A stretch of 64,000 nucleotides of DNA from Ectopseudomonas mendocina (lineage in GTDB: Bacteria; Pseudomonadota; Gammaproteobacteria; Pseudomonadales; Pseudomonadaceae): the NCBI RefSeq assembly GCF_007049795.1, contig NZ_SCFY01000018.1, positions 1-64,000 of the forward strand. Reading direction: 5' to 3'. The notes under the pieces are model-generated. The model was not told the origin of the DNA. It made no database searches and was given only the letters and a program-made list of their open reading frames with translations. Positions 48,848 through 56,433 of the stretch are shown here, piece after piece. A program made the translations under genes and the position numbers. Every line of letters begins with the position of its first letter. Position 1 is the stretch's first letter.

Positions 48848-50632
48848 ATGTCCGCCTTCACCGCCACTGCCCCCGACCGTGTACTGGATCTTGGCGACCT
48901 GCTGCGCGAGCTGGTGGCCCAGGGCCGGGTGGATCAGGATGTAGCTGAGCAGTGCCTGGCGATCCGCCGCAGCTCACTGAACAACGCCCAGCATCCACTG
49001 GAGTTTCTGGCCGCGCAGCAGGTGGACGATCAGCAAAGGCCGGGCAAGAAACTCGACCTGGAAACCCTCACCACCTGGCTGGCCAACTTCGCCGGGCAAC
49101 CATACTTGCGCATCGACCCGCTGAAGATCGACGTGCCGGCCATCACCCCGCTGATGTCCTACGCCTTCGCCCAGCGTCACAAGATCCTCGCCGTGGCAGT
49201 GGACAGCGAAAGCGTCACCATCGCCAGTAGCCAGCCACTGGTGCATAGCTGGGAAGCCAACCTGGTGCACGTGCTCAAGCGCCCGATCAAGCGCGTGGTA
49301 GCCAACCCCAGCGACATTCAGCGCTTCACCACCGAGTTCTATCGCCTGGCCCGCTCGGTCAGCGGCGCCACCGCCACCGACCAGAAGGTCAGCAGCGTCG
49401 GCAACTTCGAACAACTGCTCAGCCTCGGCGCCCAGGACCAGGAGCCGGACGCCAACGATGCGCACATCGTCAACATCGTCGACTGGCTGTTCCAGTACGC
49501 TTTCCAACAGCGCGCCAGCGATATTCATATCGAGCCGCGCCGCGAACAGGGCACCGTGCGCTTTCGCATTGACGGCGTGCTGCACACCGTCTACCAGTTC
49601 CCCGCGCAGGTCACCATGGCAGTGGTCAGCCGCCTGAAGAACCTCGGCCGCATGAACATCGCCGAGAAGCGCAAACCGCAGGATGGCCGGGTCAAGACCA
49701 AGACCCCGGATGGCAACGAAGTGGAGTTGCGCCTATCCACACTGCCGACCGCCTTCGGCGAGAAGATGGTGATGCGTATCTTCGACCCGGAAGTGCTGCT
49801 GAAAAGCCCGGATCAACTCGGGTTTTCCCCCGAGGATCTGCGCCGCTGGGCCAGCATGACCAGCCAGCCGAACGGCATCATCCTGGTCACCGGCCCCACC
49901 GGCTCGGGCAAGACCACCACGCTCTACACCACGCTCAAGCAGCTGGCGACCGAAGAGGTGAACGTCTGCACCATCGAAGACCCGATCGAGATGATCGAAG
50001 GTGCCTTCAACCAGATGCAGGTGCAGCACAACATCGATCTGAACTTCGCCAGCGGTGTGCGCGCGCTGATGCGCCAGGACCCCGACATCATCATGGTCGG
50101 CGAGATCCGCGACCTGGAAACCGCGGAGATGGCCATCCAGGCGGCGCTGACCGGCCACCTGGTGCTGTCCACCCTGCACACCAACGATGCCCCCAGCGCC
50201 ATCACCCGCCTGCTCGAACTGGGCGTGCCGCACTACCTGCTCAAGGCCACCATTCTCGGCGTCATGGCCCAGCGCCTGGTGCGTACCCTGTGCCCGCACT
50301 GCAAGGCGCCCGTGCAACTGGACGAAGACACCTGGAACGGTCTGACCCGGCCCTGGAGCTCGCCGCCGCCGAGCCAGGCGCATCACGCCGTCGGCTGCCT
50401 GGAATGCCGCGAAACCGGCTACCGCGGCCGCGCCGGCGTCTACGAGATCATGCTGATCAACGATGCCATCAAGCCACTGATCAACGCTGACACCGACCTC
50501 ACCGCCCTGCGCCGCGCCGCGTTCAAGGACGGCATGCGCAGCCTGCGTCTGTCCGGCGCGCAGAAGGTCGCAGCTGGGCTGACCACCATCGACGAAGTGC
50601 TACGCGTCACTCCGCAGAGCGAGCAACGCTGA
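48848..50632 (+). CDS. Orphan GspE/PilB-type secretion ATPase
   Basis: A 594-aa ATPase of the type II secretion / type IV pilus assembly family. The N-terminal domain (about 1-190) differs from PilB. Then come ASDIHIEPR, GPTGSGKTTTLYT (about 349-361), the Asp box TIEDPIE, Walker B PDIIMVGEIRD, LSTLHTNDAPSAITRL (His box), and a zinc site formed by CPHC (about 482) and CLEC (about 517). All catalytic motifs are intact. No pilin, GspF or secretin gene is near, so its partner apparatus must be elsewhere. A small hairpin (48794-48811) precedes the gene. P. aeruginosa has a similar stand-alone gene (PA5210, from memory). Confidence 0.85.
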   Translation: MSAFTATAPDRVLDLGDLLRELVAQGRVDQDVAEQCLAIRRSSLNNAQHPLEFLAAQQVDDQQRPGKKLDLETLTTWLANFAGQPYLRIDPLKIDVPAITPLMSYAFAQRHKILAVAVDSESVTIASSQPLVHSWEANLVHVLKRPIKRVVANPSDIQRFTTEFYRLARSVSGATATDQKVSSVGNFEQLLSLGAQDQEPDANDAHIVNIVDWLFQYAFQQRASDIHIEPRREQGTVRFRIDGVLHTVYQFPAQVTMAVVSRLKNLGRMNIAEKRKPQDGRVKTKTPDGNEVELRLSTLPTAFGEKMVMRIFDPEVLLKSPDQLGFSPEDLRRWASMTSQPNGIILVTGPTGSGKTTTLYTTLKQLATEEVNVCTIEDPIEMIEGAFNQMQVQHNIDLNFASGVRALMRQDPDIIMVGEIRDLETAEMAIQAALTGHLVLSTLHTNDAPSAITRLLELGVPHYLLKATILGVMAQRLVRTLCPHCKAPVQLDEDTWNGLTRPWSSPPPSQAHHAVGCLECRETGYRGRAGVYEIMLINDAIKPLINADTDLTALRRAAFKDGMRSLRLSGAQKVAAGLTTIDEVLRVTPQSEQR

Positions 50633-50655
50633 CGCTCGCACAATCGCGATAGCGC

Positions 50656-51288
50656 TCATCGCTTATCGCTTATCTGAGGATGCCAGGCGAATAGGTACTG
50701 GCCGTCCTTGAGCTGATCCACCAGCACACCAATCACCTCCTGCTGCACCGCCGGACAGCCCAGGCTGCGCCCCATGCGCCCATATTTCTGCGCCCATGTC
50801 GGCGCCACGTAATCAGCACCATGGATCACCAGCGCACGGGCACGCGCGTGATCATTGAGGCCGGGCTCCAGACCATCGAGGCGCAGCGAATGCCCATGCC
50901 GCCCCCTGTAGCTTTCAGCGCCACGAAACAGACCGAGGCTGGACCGATTACTACCAGGCTGATTGGAGAAATGCTCGGCAAACAATTCACCAGACTGGCG
51001 ACCATGGGCAACGAATTCACGCTGCAGCAGACGCCCGCGCGTCAGATCGAAAACCCATAGACGCCGCTCCAGCGAAGAGCGCGAGTAATCGATCACCGCT
51101 AACCGCCTGCCTTCACTCGCGCCTTCGCTCTCGGCGCACCGCAGCGCCTGTAGTGCTCCTTGCAACGCACGCTGCTCCAACTGCGGCGCAGCAAGGTGCA
51201 GGGCATTCAGCAGCTCACCGGCCACAGTGCCCTGTCCAGCCAGCAACAGAGCGGTAAGCAAAAACGCCATCAGTGAACGCGTAAACAT
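50656..51288 (-). CDS. Periplasmic murein L,D-transpeptidase-like protein
   Basis: A 210-aa protein with a signal peptide (MFTRSLMAFLLTALLLAGQG, cleavage near VAG-E at about 24). The mature part carries the catalytic pattern of the YcfS/L,D-transpeptidase-related family: RALVIHGADYV (His) and MGRSLGCPAVQ (Ser-x-Gly-Cys, nucleophile Cys about 182). It probably acts on peptidoglycan. Length fits the L,D-transpeptidase catalytic-domain family lacking LysM. ATG 51288 has GGGAG upstream; the longer frame would precede the signal peptide. Confidence 0.78.
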   Translation of the reverse strand: MFTRSLMAFLLTALLLAGQGTVAGELLNALHLAAPQLEQRALQGALQALRCAESEGASEGRRLAVIDYSRSSLERRLWVFDLTRGRLLQREFVAHGRQSGELFAEHFSNQPGSNRSSLGLFRGAESYRGRHGHSLRLDGLEPGLNDHARARALVIHGADYVAPTWAQKYGRMGRSLGCPAVQQEVIGVLVDQLKDGQYLFAWHPQISDKR

Positions 51289-51453
51289 GCCCTGGCTCCC
51301 ACGGATGGCCTGGCATCTGCCCACCTTGCGAAGGGGTCGGCGGCAGAGCCTGGGCGACTGTGCTTAGATTGATTGATCTGACAATGGAGTCTATGCAATG
51401 CACACCGAAGGGCGATCAGCGAACAGTCTGAGTATGGGTAGCCACGCCTTCCC

Positions 51454-51708
51454 ATGATCACCTACCTGCAACATCTGTCGTTCTGGGACTGGCTGGCCCT
51501 GGCCACCCTGCTGCTGATTCTCGAGGTGTTCGGCGCCGGAGGCTACTTGCTATGGATCGGCCTGGTGGCCGTCGCGGTCGGTGCACTGACTTATCTGTTC
51601 CCGGAGCTACCCTGGGTTTGGCAATTTCTGCTGTTCGGCGCACTGGCAATACTCTCGGCATTGCTCTGGTGGCGCCACCAGCATCGGGCGCGCAAGCTCA
51701 GCAACTGA
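51454..51708 (+). CDS. NfeD-family membrane protein, short form
   Basis: An 84-aa protein with two or three hydrophobic helices (WDWLALATLLLILEVFGAGG; LLWIGLVAVAVGALTYLF; WVWQFLLFGALAILSALLWW), the membrane part of NfeD proteins. The OB-fold C-terminal domain of full NfeD is missing. NfeD proteins usually accompany a stomatin/SPFH protease partner, but none is encoded next to it here. Function in membrane-protein quality control is inferred from the family only. Confidence 0.72.
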   Translation: MITYLQHLSFWDWLALATLLLILEVFGAGGYLLWIGLVAVAVGALTYLFPELPWVWQFLLFGALAILSALLWWRHQHRARKLSN

Positions 51709-51796
51709 TCGGCCTGGCAACCGGCCATCGCCTGTAAGGAACCACCAGAGGCTTGCGCGACTCCTAGGAGAGGAGCCACCCCCAAGGAGTTTCATC

Positions 51797-52126
51797 ATGC
51801 GTGTAACGAGCCGTGCCGCACTGGCGTTCAGTGCCTTTCTGATCGCTCAGACCGCAGCAGCCGATGGCATGCTGCGCGACATTCTTTCATCGGGCGCAAC
51901 CACCGCCTCGACCTACCTGACCTTCAAGGATCGCAAGCTGGTCGCCGCGGCCGAAGAGGACGCGAGCAGCTTCGTCGCCAGTAATGGCGAAATCCGCGGC
52001 CCGCATCTGGAAGCCGCGATGCAGCAACTGCGCAGCGCCAACCCGCAGTTGCAGGATGCCGACGACATGGCGCTGGCAAGCGCCATTCTCGCGACTTCGG
52101 CAGCGCCAGCTAAGACCCCACGCTGA
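51797..52126 (+). CDS. DUF2388 periplasmic protein
   Basis: A 109-aa exported protein: a signal peptide (SRAALAFSAFLIAQTAAADG, cleavage about 22), then TTASTYLTFKDRKLVAAAEE and DASSFVASNGEIRGPHLEAA, which is the Pseudomonas-type DUF2388 pattern. The function is unknown; these small proteins occur in several copies in pseudomonads. AAGGAG stands before the ATG. A bidirectional terminator follows. Confidence 0.8.
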   Translation: MRVTSRAALAFSAFLIAQTAAADGMLRDILSSGATTASTYLTFKDRKLVAAAEEDASSFVASNGEIRGPHLEAAMQQLRSANPQLQDADDMALASAILATSAAPAKTPR

Positions 52127-52145
52127 GCCGTCGCCCGTCGCGCAT

Positions 52146-52181
52146 AAAAAATGCCCGCATCCATAGGATGCGGGCATTTTT
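52146..52181. terminator. Bidirectional terminator
   Basis: ATGCCCGCATCC (52151-52162) and GGATGCGGGCAT (52166-52177) form a perfect 12-bp stem flanked by A5 and T4-5, serving both the DUF2388 gene and the convergent porin gene. Confidence 0.9.
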
Positions 52182-52231
52182 GATTGGCTTTCGGGACTCA
52201 GGCCTTGGCAAGCCTCCCGAAAACTCTCGCC

Positions 52232-53566
52232 TTACATCAGCGGCAGGGTATAGCTGACGATCAGGCGGTTCTGGTCGGCGTCAGTAGTGGCATTGCCGCG
52301 CAGCATGCCGTTACGCCAGCCCAGACCCAGACCTTTCAGGGCGCCGTCTTGGAACACGTAGTCCAGAGCGATGTCACGCTCCCACTCTTTGTTCTGCGAA
52401 CCGTCGGCGCGCTGGATGTTGGTACCTTTCAGATAAGCAACCGAAGCCTTCAGGCCAGGCACACCGACACCAGCGAAATCGTAGGTGTATTGACCGAAGG
52501 TAGTACGCTCACCGGCGCGGGTGAAGCTGTTGGCCAGACGGTCAGTCAACAGATAGACGCTGGCTCCTGCGGAACCTTCAATGCCACCCTGGTTCAGCTG
52601 GACGAAGTTGCTATTCTCGGAAACACGCTGATAGCCCAGCATAAGCGCATGGCTCTGCAGGGTGTAGGTGAAGGCTGCGCTCCAGGTGTTGTTGTCGACC
52701 TCACCAGTGCCATCACCAAAGGTAGTGTTAGCTGTATAGCCTGCAGCACGCCCGGCCGCGCTACCGTTCTTGCCGTCGGATGTAGTGCGGAAATAGCGCA
52801 GATCGGTTTTCAGACTACCTTCACCCAGTGCCAAATTGTGGCCCAAGCCGGCGAAGTGCTGCTTGTAGAAATCGTCCAGATTCGCGTAGTAGTACTGGGC
52901 AGTCAGATCTTTGGTGACTTTCCAGTCCCCGCCGCCGAAGTAGAATTTGTTGGAGTCAGCCTGGCCAACAGCACGGCCATCGATCGACAAACTGGTGCTA
53001 TTGCTCGAGGCACGGCCTACGGCGTGCTCAATCTGACCCGCGGTCAGGGTCAGGTTGTCGATCTCGTTGGAGGTGATCATGCCGCCTTCAAACATCTGCG
53101 GCAGCAAGCGACCGTCGTTGGAGGTCAAGATCGGCAGCTTAGGCATCAGGGTACCGACGCGAGCCTCGGTCTTGGAGAAACGAACTTTGGCGGTAGCACC
53201 GGCCTTGCTGAAATCATCAACAGCGCTGTTGTCGGTCTCGCGTGGAAAAAGCTGACCCGGGGTGCGATCCCGACCGGCCTTATCGCTGCGACCACCGCCA
53301 TCAAGACGCACACCCAGCATACCTACAGCATCGACGCCAAAACCGACGGTACCTTCAGTGAAACCAGACTGATAGTTGAGAATAAACCCTTGGCCCCACT
53401 CACGAGCGGCACCATCGTTATTGGTGGTGTTCTTAACGTCGTTATCGAAATAGAAGTTACGCATGGTCAGGCTGGCTTTGCTGTCACCGATGAAATCGGC
53501 GAAGGCGACTTGGCTCAGGCCCAGGGTGCTGGCGGCTACGGCCAGTGCCAGGGAGGTCTTTCTCAT
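52232..53566 (-). CDS. OprD-family outer-membrane porin
   Basis: A 444-aa porin with a signal peptide (MRKTSLALAVAASTLGLSQV, cleavage at AFA-D, about 23) and the OprD start FIGDSKASLTMRNFYFDNDV. There are many alternating amphipathic strands, GWRNGMLRGN near the end and a terminal strand ending in LPLM. It forms a channel for small nutrients (amino acids, peptides or aromatic acids); the substrate of this member is not evident. The longer frame to 53668 is rejected, since ATG 53566 has GGAGAGAAAC upstream and gives the proper signal peptide. Confidence 0.88.
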   Translation of the reverse strand: MRKTSLALAVAASTLGLSQVAFADFIGDSKASLTMRNFYFDNDVKNTTNNDGAAREWGQGFILNYQSGFTEGTVGFGVDAVGMLGVRLDGGGRSDKAGRDRTPGQLFPRETDNSAVDDFSKAGATAKVRFSKTEARVGTLMPKLPILTSNDGRLLPQMFEGGMITSNEIDNLTLTAGQIEHAVGRASSNSTSLSIDGRAVGQADSNKFYFGGGDWKVTKDLTAQYYYANLDDFYKQHFAGLGHNLALGEGSLKTDLRYFRTTSDGKNGSAAGRAAGYTANTTFGDGTGEVDNNTWSAAFTYTLQSHALMLGYQRVSENSNFVQLNQGGIEGSAGASVYLLTDRLANSFTRAGERTTFGQYTYDFAGVGVPGLKASVAYLKGTNIQRADGSQNKEWERDIALDYVFQDGALKGLGLGWRNGMLRGNATTDADQNRLIVSYTLPLM

Positions 53567-53990
53567 TATGTTTCTCTCCAGTGTATTTAAGGTGACGCAT
53601 CGTCCGGCGAAGACTTCGGCACGAAGAGGCAGGCCGGAACGAATAGGGCACACACACCCATGAGCCATGGCACGGCAAAGCCGGGCTCGAATGGGCGCAT
53701 GAAAAATTCAGGAAGAACGAAACAACGGCGAACGCAGCGGGACGGCCGGAATGAGGCGGGCAGAGTGGCGCATGGTGAGTGCTCTCGTCGTTGTTATTGT
53801 GCGCCGACATCCTAGCCGGCATCTTTCGGGGCCTATGCAGATAGCGCGCCAGCTTGGCAAAGTCGGCGCACAAGGCTTCTAGAACAGTAGGTTACATTTT
53901 TTCGACAAGTCGGTGGCTAACCGATGACAGCACATGATCGGCAATTTTCCGCCCATGAGAACCAGGTCTCAGGCGGAAAATCGCCAACCA
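53567..53990. other. Intergenic region before the porin
   Basis: 424 bp without a supported gene. The part next to the porin carries its leader and presumably a promoter I cannot place with confidence. ATTTTCCGCC (53944-53953) and GGCGGAAAAT (53972-53981) form a perfect 10-bp stem with further inner pairing, a likely terminator of the diguanylate cyclase gene that ends at 53991. Confidence 0.5.
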
Positions 53991-54974
53991 TCACCCTAGC
54001 ACGATCTGATTCTTGCCTTGGCGCTTGGCCATGTACATCGCCGCATCGGCGCGCGCGTAGAGCGCATCGAGGCTGACATCAGTGGCTAGCAGGCTGGTCA
54101 GCCCCTGACTGACTGTAATGCCGAAGTGCTGACCTTCATGCTGGAAGCCGAGGCGTTGCACCTCGCGCTGTAGCCGTTCAGCCACCTGCAATGCCACATC
54201 CTGCTCACAGCCGGGGAACAGCGCCGCGAACTCCTCACCACCGATACGTCCGAACAGATCGCCGCGCCTCAAGGCATTGCTGCCGCACTGCGCCAGGCGC
54301 CGCAACACCTCATCGCCAATCTGGTGGCCGTACTGGTCATTGATCGTCTTGAAGTCATCGAGATCGAGCAGCAGGAAAGCCAACGGGCTGCCGAACTTGC
54401 GCGCGTGCTCGAACTCACGGCGAGCGCATTCGAAGAAGTGCCGCCGGTTGCTGCTCTGGGTCAGCACATCTGTGGTTGCCAGGCGATGCAACTCGCCCTC
54501 CAGGCGCTTCTTCTCGGTGATATCTTCAGCAATACCGACGATCACATGCCCCTGCTCGGTACCCAGCCGGGGGCTGACGAAACACTTGTCGCTGAGCCAG
54601 CGCAATTGGCCATCGGCGCGAATGATGCGGTACTCACGCGACTCCACCGCGCCAGTTTCCAATACCTTGGCCAGGCTTTCAGCGGCGTAGTCGATATCGT
54701 CGGGATAGATGCTGTTACGCCACTCGCCATAGTCGGCCAACAGTAACGCGGCGGAACGACCGAAGATTCGCTCATAAGCAGGGCTGACATAAATCATCCG
54801 CTGCTCGCTCCAATCGAAGGCCCAGAGCACGGCATTGACGCTGCCAAGCAAGCTACTGAACAGTTGCTCGCGCGCACCCAGACGCTCCACTTCGGCACGG
54901 CTGTGCAGTAGAGCCAAGGTCAGTTCTTCCAACTCGGAAACAGCCTTGCCTTGATCGTCCATTACAGCGGCCAT
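53991..54974 (-). CDS. PAS-GGDEF diguanylate cyclase
   Basis: A 327-aa cytoplasmic protein: a short coiled-coil N-terminus, a PAS domain (LLGSVNAVLWAFDWSEQRMI; PYERIFG-type block; PDDIDYAAESL) at about 38-150, then GGDEF. The active site is GGEEF, complete, and RRGD five residues before it is a good inhibitory I-site (RxxD), so it should make c-di-GMP with product feedback. There are no membrane segments. The start at 54974 is a choice among ATGs at 54992, 54974 and 54962, none with ideal ribosome spacing. c-di-GMP raises psl output in P. aeruginosa, but no direct link is visible. Confidence 0.85.
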   Translation of the reverse strand: MAAVMDDQGKAVSELEELTLALLHSRAEVERLGAREQLFSSLLGSVNAVLWAFDWSEQRMIYVSPAYERIFGRSAALLLADYGEWRNSIYPDDIDYAAESLAKVLETGAVESREYRIIRADGQLRWLSDKCFVSPRLGTEQGHVIVGIAEDITEKKRLEGELHRLATTDVLTQSSNRRHFFECARREFEHARKFGSPLAFLLLDLDDFKTINDQYGHQIGDEVLRRLAQCGSNALRRGDLFGRIGGEEFAALFPGCEQDVALQVAERLQREVQRLGFQHEGQHFGITVSQGLTSLLATDVSLDALYARADAAMYMAKRQGKNQIVLG

Positions 54975-55028
54975 CCGTCCTTCGCCTCGCATTGAAATTG
55001 AGCATAGTGCGAGGCGTTGGACAAACAC

Positions 55029-55055
55029 AAAGGCCCGCCAGTTCGGCGGGCCTTT
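55029..55055. terminator. Bidirectional hairpin upstream of the cyclase
   Basis: AAAGGCCCGCC (55029-55039) and GGCGGGCCTTT (55045-55055) form a perfect 11-bp stem with A/T ends. It terminates the desaturase gene (minus strand) before the cyclase gene. Confidence 0.85.
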
Positions 55056-55073
55056 GCTTGTAACGAGCGGCGG

Positions 55074-56264
55074 TCAGGCAGTGGCGCTGGACGGTCGCAG
55101 CGAGTAGGTCTTGAGCTGCTCGGCGAACTCGCGCAGCGACTGGATGCCGCTGGCCTCGGCCTCGTGGACCCACTGCTTCATGGCTTCGAGCATGTCGTGG
55201 CCGTTGCTGCTGGTCTTCACCCAGATTTGCTGCAGCGCCAGGCGCTTCTCGTAGATCACCTTCAGTGCCTGGCTTTGCGCCAGCATATCGGCGATGTGCG
55301 CATGATGCTGCTCTTCCAGCAGGCTCGGTTCACGTGACAAGAGGCGTTTCGCTCGACGGAAAAGGTGACGAACGGACTCATCGGCCTTGGCCACTTCCTG
55401 CTTGACCAACGGCACGATCACCAACTTGCGGTATTGCGCCATGATCTGGAAACGGTTGTTGAGGATGGCCATGGCAGTGTCCATGTCCAGACTGGCCTTG
55501 CCCTCGACCCGATGCGCAATCGGCGCCACGCGCTGCACCTTCGCCAGGCCGAGGAAGCTGAACAGCTTGATCCAGGCCCAACCCATGTCGAACTCCCACT
55601 TCTTCACCGACAGCTTGGCGCTGTTAGGGTAAGTGTGATGGTTGTTGTGCAGTTCCTCACCGCCGATCAGGATGCCCCAGGGCACCAGATTGGTGGCAGC
55701 GTCGCGGCATTCGAAGTTGCGATAGCCGACAGCATGACCAAGACCGTTGATGACACCCGCGGCCCATACCGGAATCCACATCATCTGGATCGCCCAGACA
55801 GTCATGCCGAGTACGCCGAACAGCGCGAGGTCGATGATCGCCATCAATGTCACGCCGCCAATCGGATAACGGCTGTAGACATTGCGCTCGACCCAGTCAT
55901 CCGGGCAGTTCTTGCCGTAGATGCGCAGCGTTTCCTGGTTCTTCGCCTCTTCCTGATAGAGTTCGGCACCTTTACGCAGCACGGTGCTCAGCCCCTTGAT
56001 GACCGGGCTATGCGGGTCGTCAACGGTTTCGCACTTGGCGTGATGTTTACGGTGAATCGCGGTCCACTCGCGGGTGTTCTGGCCCGTGGTCAACCACAGC
56101 CAGAAGCGGAAGAAATGCTTGAGCGCGGGGTGCAGTTCCAGTGCACGGTGCGCAGAGTAGCGGTGCAGATAGACAGTCACGCTGACGATGGTCACGTGTG
56201 TCATCAGCAAAGTCGCAGCCACCAGCTGCCAGACCGACAGGTCGAGTAAACCGTTGTACCACAT
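55074..56264 (-). CDS. Membrane fatty-acid desaturase, DesB-like
   Basis: A 396-aa membrane di-iron desaturase. The three histidine boxes are present: HRYSAH (HxxxxH), HRKHH (HxxHH) and HNNHH. Four hydrophobic helices surround them, and a long basic C-terminal cytoplasmic tail (about 270-396) is typical of the acyl-CoA delta-9 desaturases DesB/DesC of pseudomonads. It inserts a double bond into saturated acyl chains and adjusts membrane fluidity. ATG at 56264 is chosen because it starts at the family's usual WYNGLLDLSVWQL and matches DesB in length; the longer frame to 56447 would overlap the divergent gene. Confidence 0.85.
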   Translation of the reverse strand: MWYNGLLDLSVWQLVAATLLMTHVTIVSVTVYLHRYSAHRALELHPALKHFFRFWLWLTTGQNTREWTAIHRKHHAKCETVDDPHSPVIKGLSTVLRKGAELYQEEAKNQETLRIYGKNCPDDWVERNVYSRYPIGGVTLMAIIDLALFGVLGMTVWAIQMMWIPVWAAGVINGLGHAVGYRNFECRDAATNLVPWGILIGGEELHNNHHTYPNSAKLSVKKWEFDMGWAWIKLFSFLGLAKVQRVAPIAHRVEGKASLDMDTAMAILNNRFQIMAQYRKLVIVPLVKQEVAKADESVRHLFRRAKRLLSREPSLLEEQHHAHIADMLAQSQALKVIYEKRLALQQIWVKTSSNGHDMLEAMKQWVHEAEASGIQSLREFAEQLKTYSLRPSSATA

Positions 56265-56312
56265 GGGCGCTATTGCCTCTTGAAGGGGGAACGCGATTTG
56301 TCCTATAAGGAC

Positions 56313-56322
56313 GAACCTGTTC
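56313..56322. promoter_or_regulatory. Palindrome upstream of the desaturase
   Basis: GAACCTGTTC, with an adjacent imperfect palindrome GTCCTATAAGGAC (56300-56312), lies 49 bases before the desaturase ATG. TetR-type DesT in P. aeruginosa represses desaturase genes through a GAAC/GTTC-type palindrome, so this is a candidate operator. No desT gene is in the window. Confidence 0.35.
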
Positions 56323-56433
56323 ACATTATCCCTGACCCATGCCAGAAAACCAGTTGGTCTTTTAGATGAGAATGTTTCAGCCCAACCCTCTTCTATACTG
56401 ACCCACATTAACAGGGAGCGTAGTAGCCCACCC

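Noticed and set aside
52184..53590. A 468-codon plus-strand frame opposite the porin
   Set aside because: The minus strand gives a complete OprD-family porin with signal peptide and terminator; the plus frame starts inside that terminator region.
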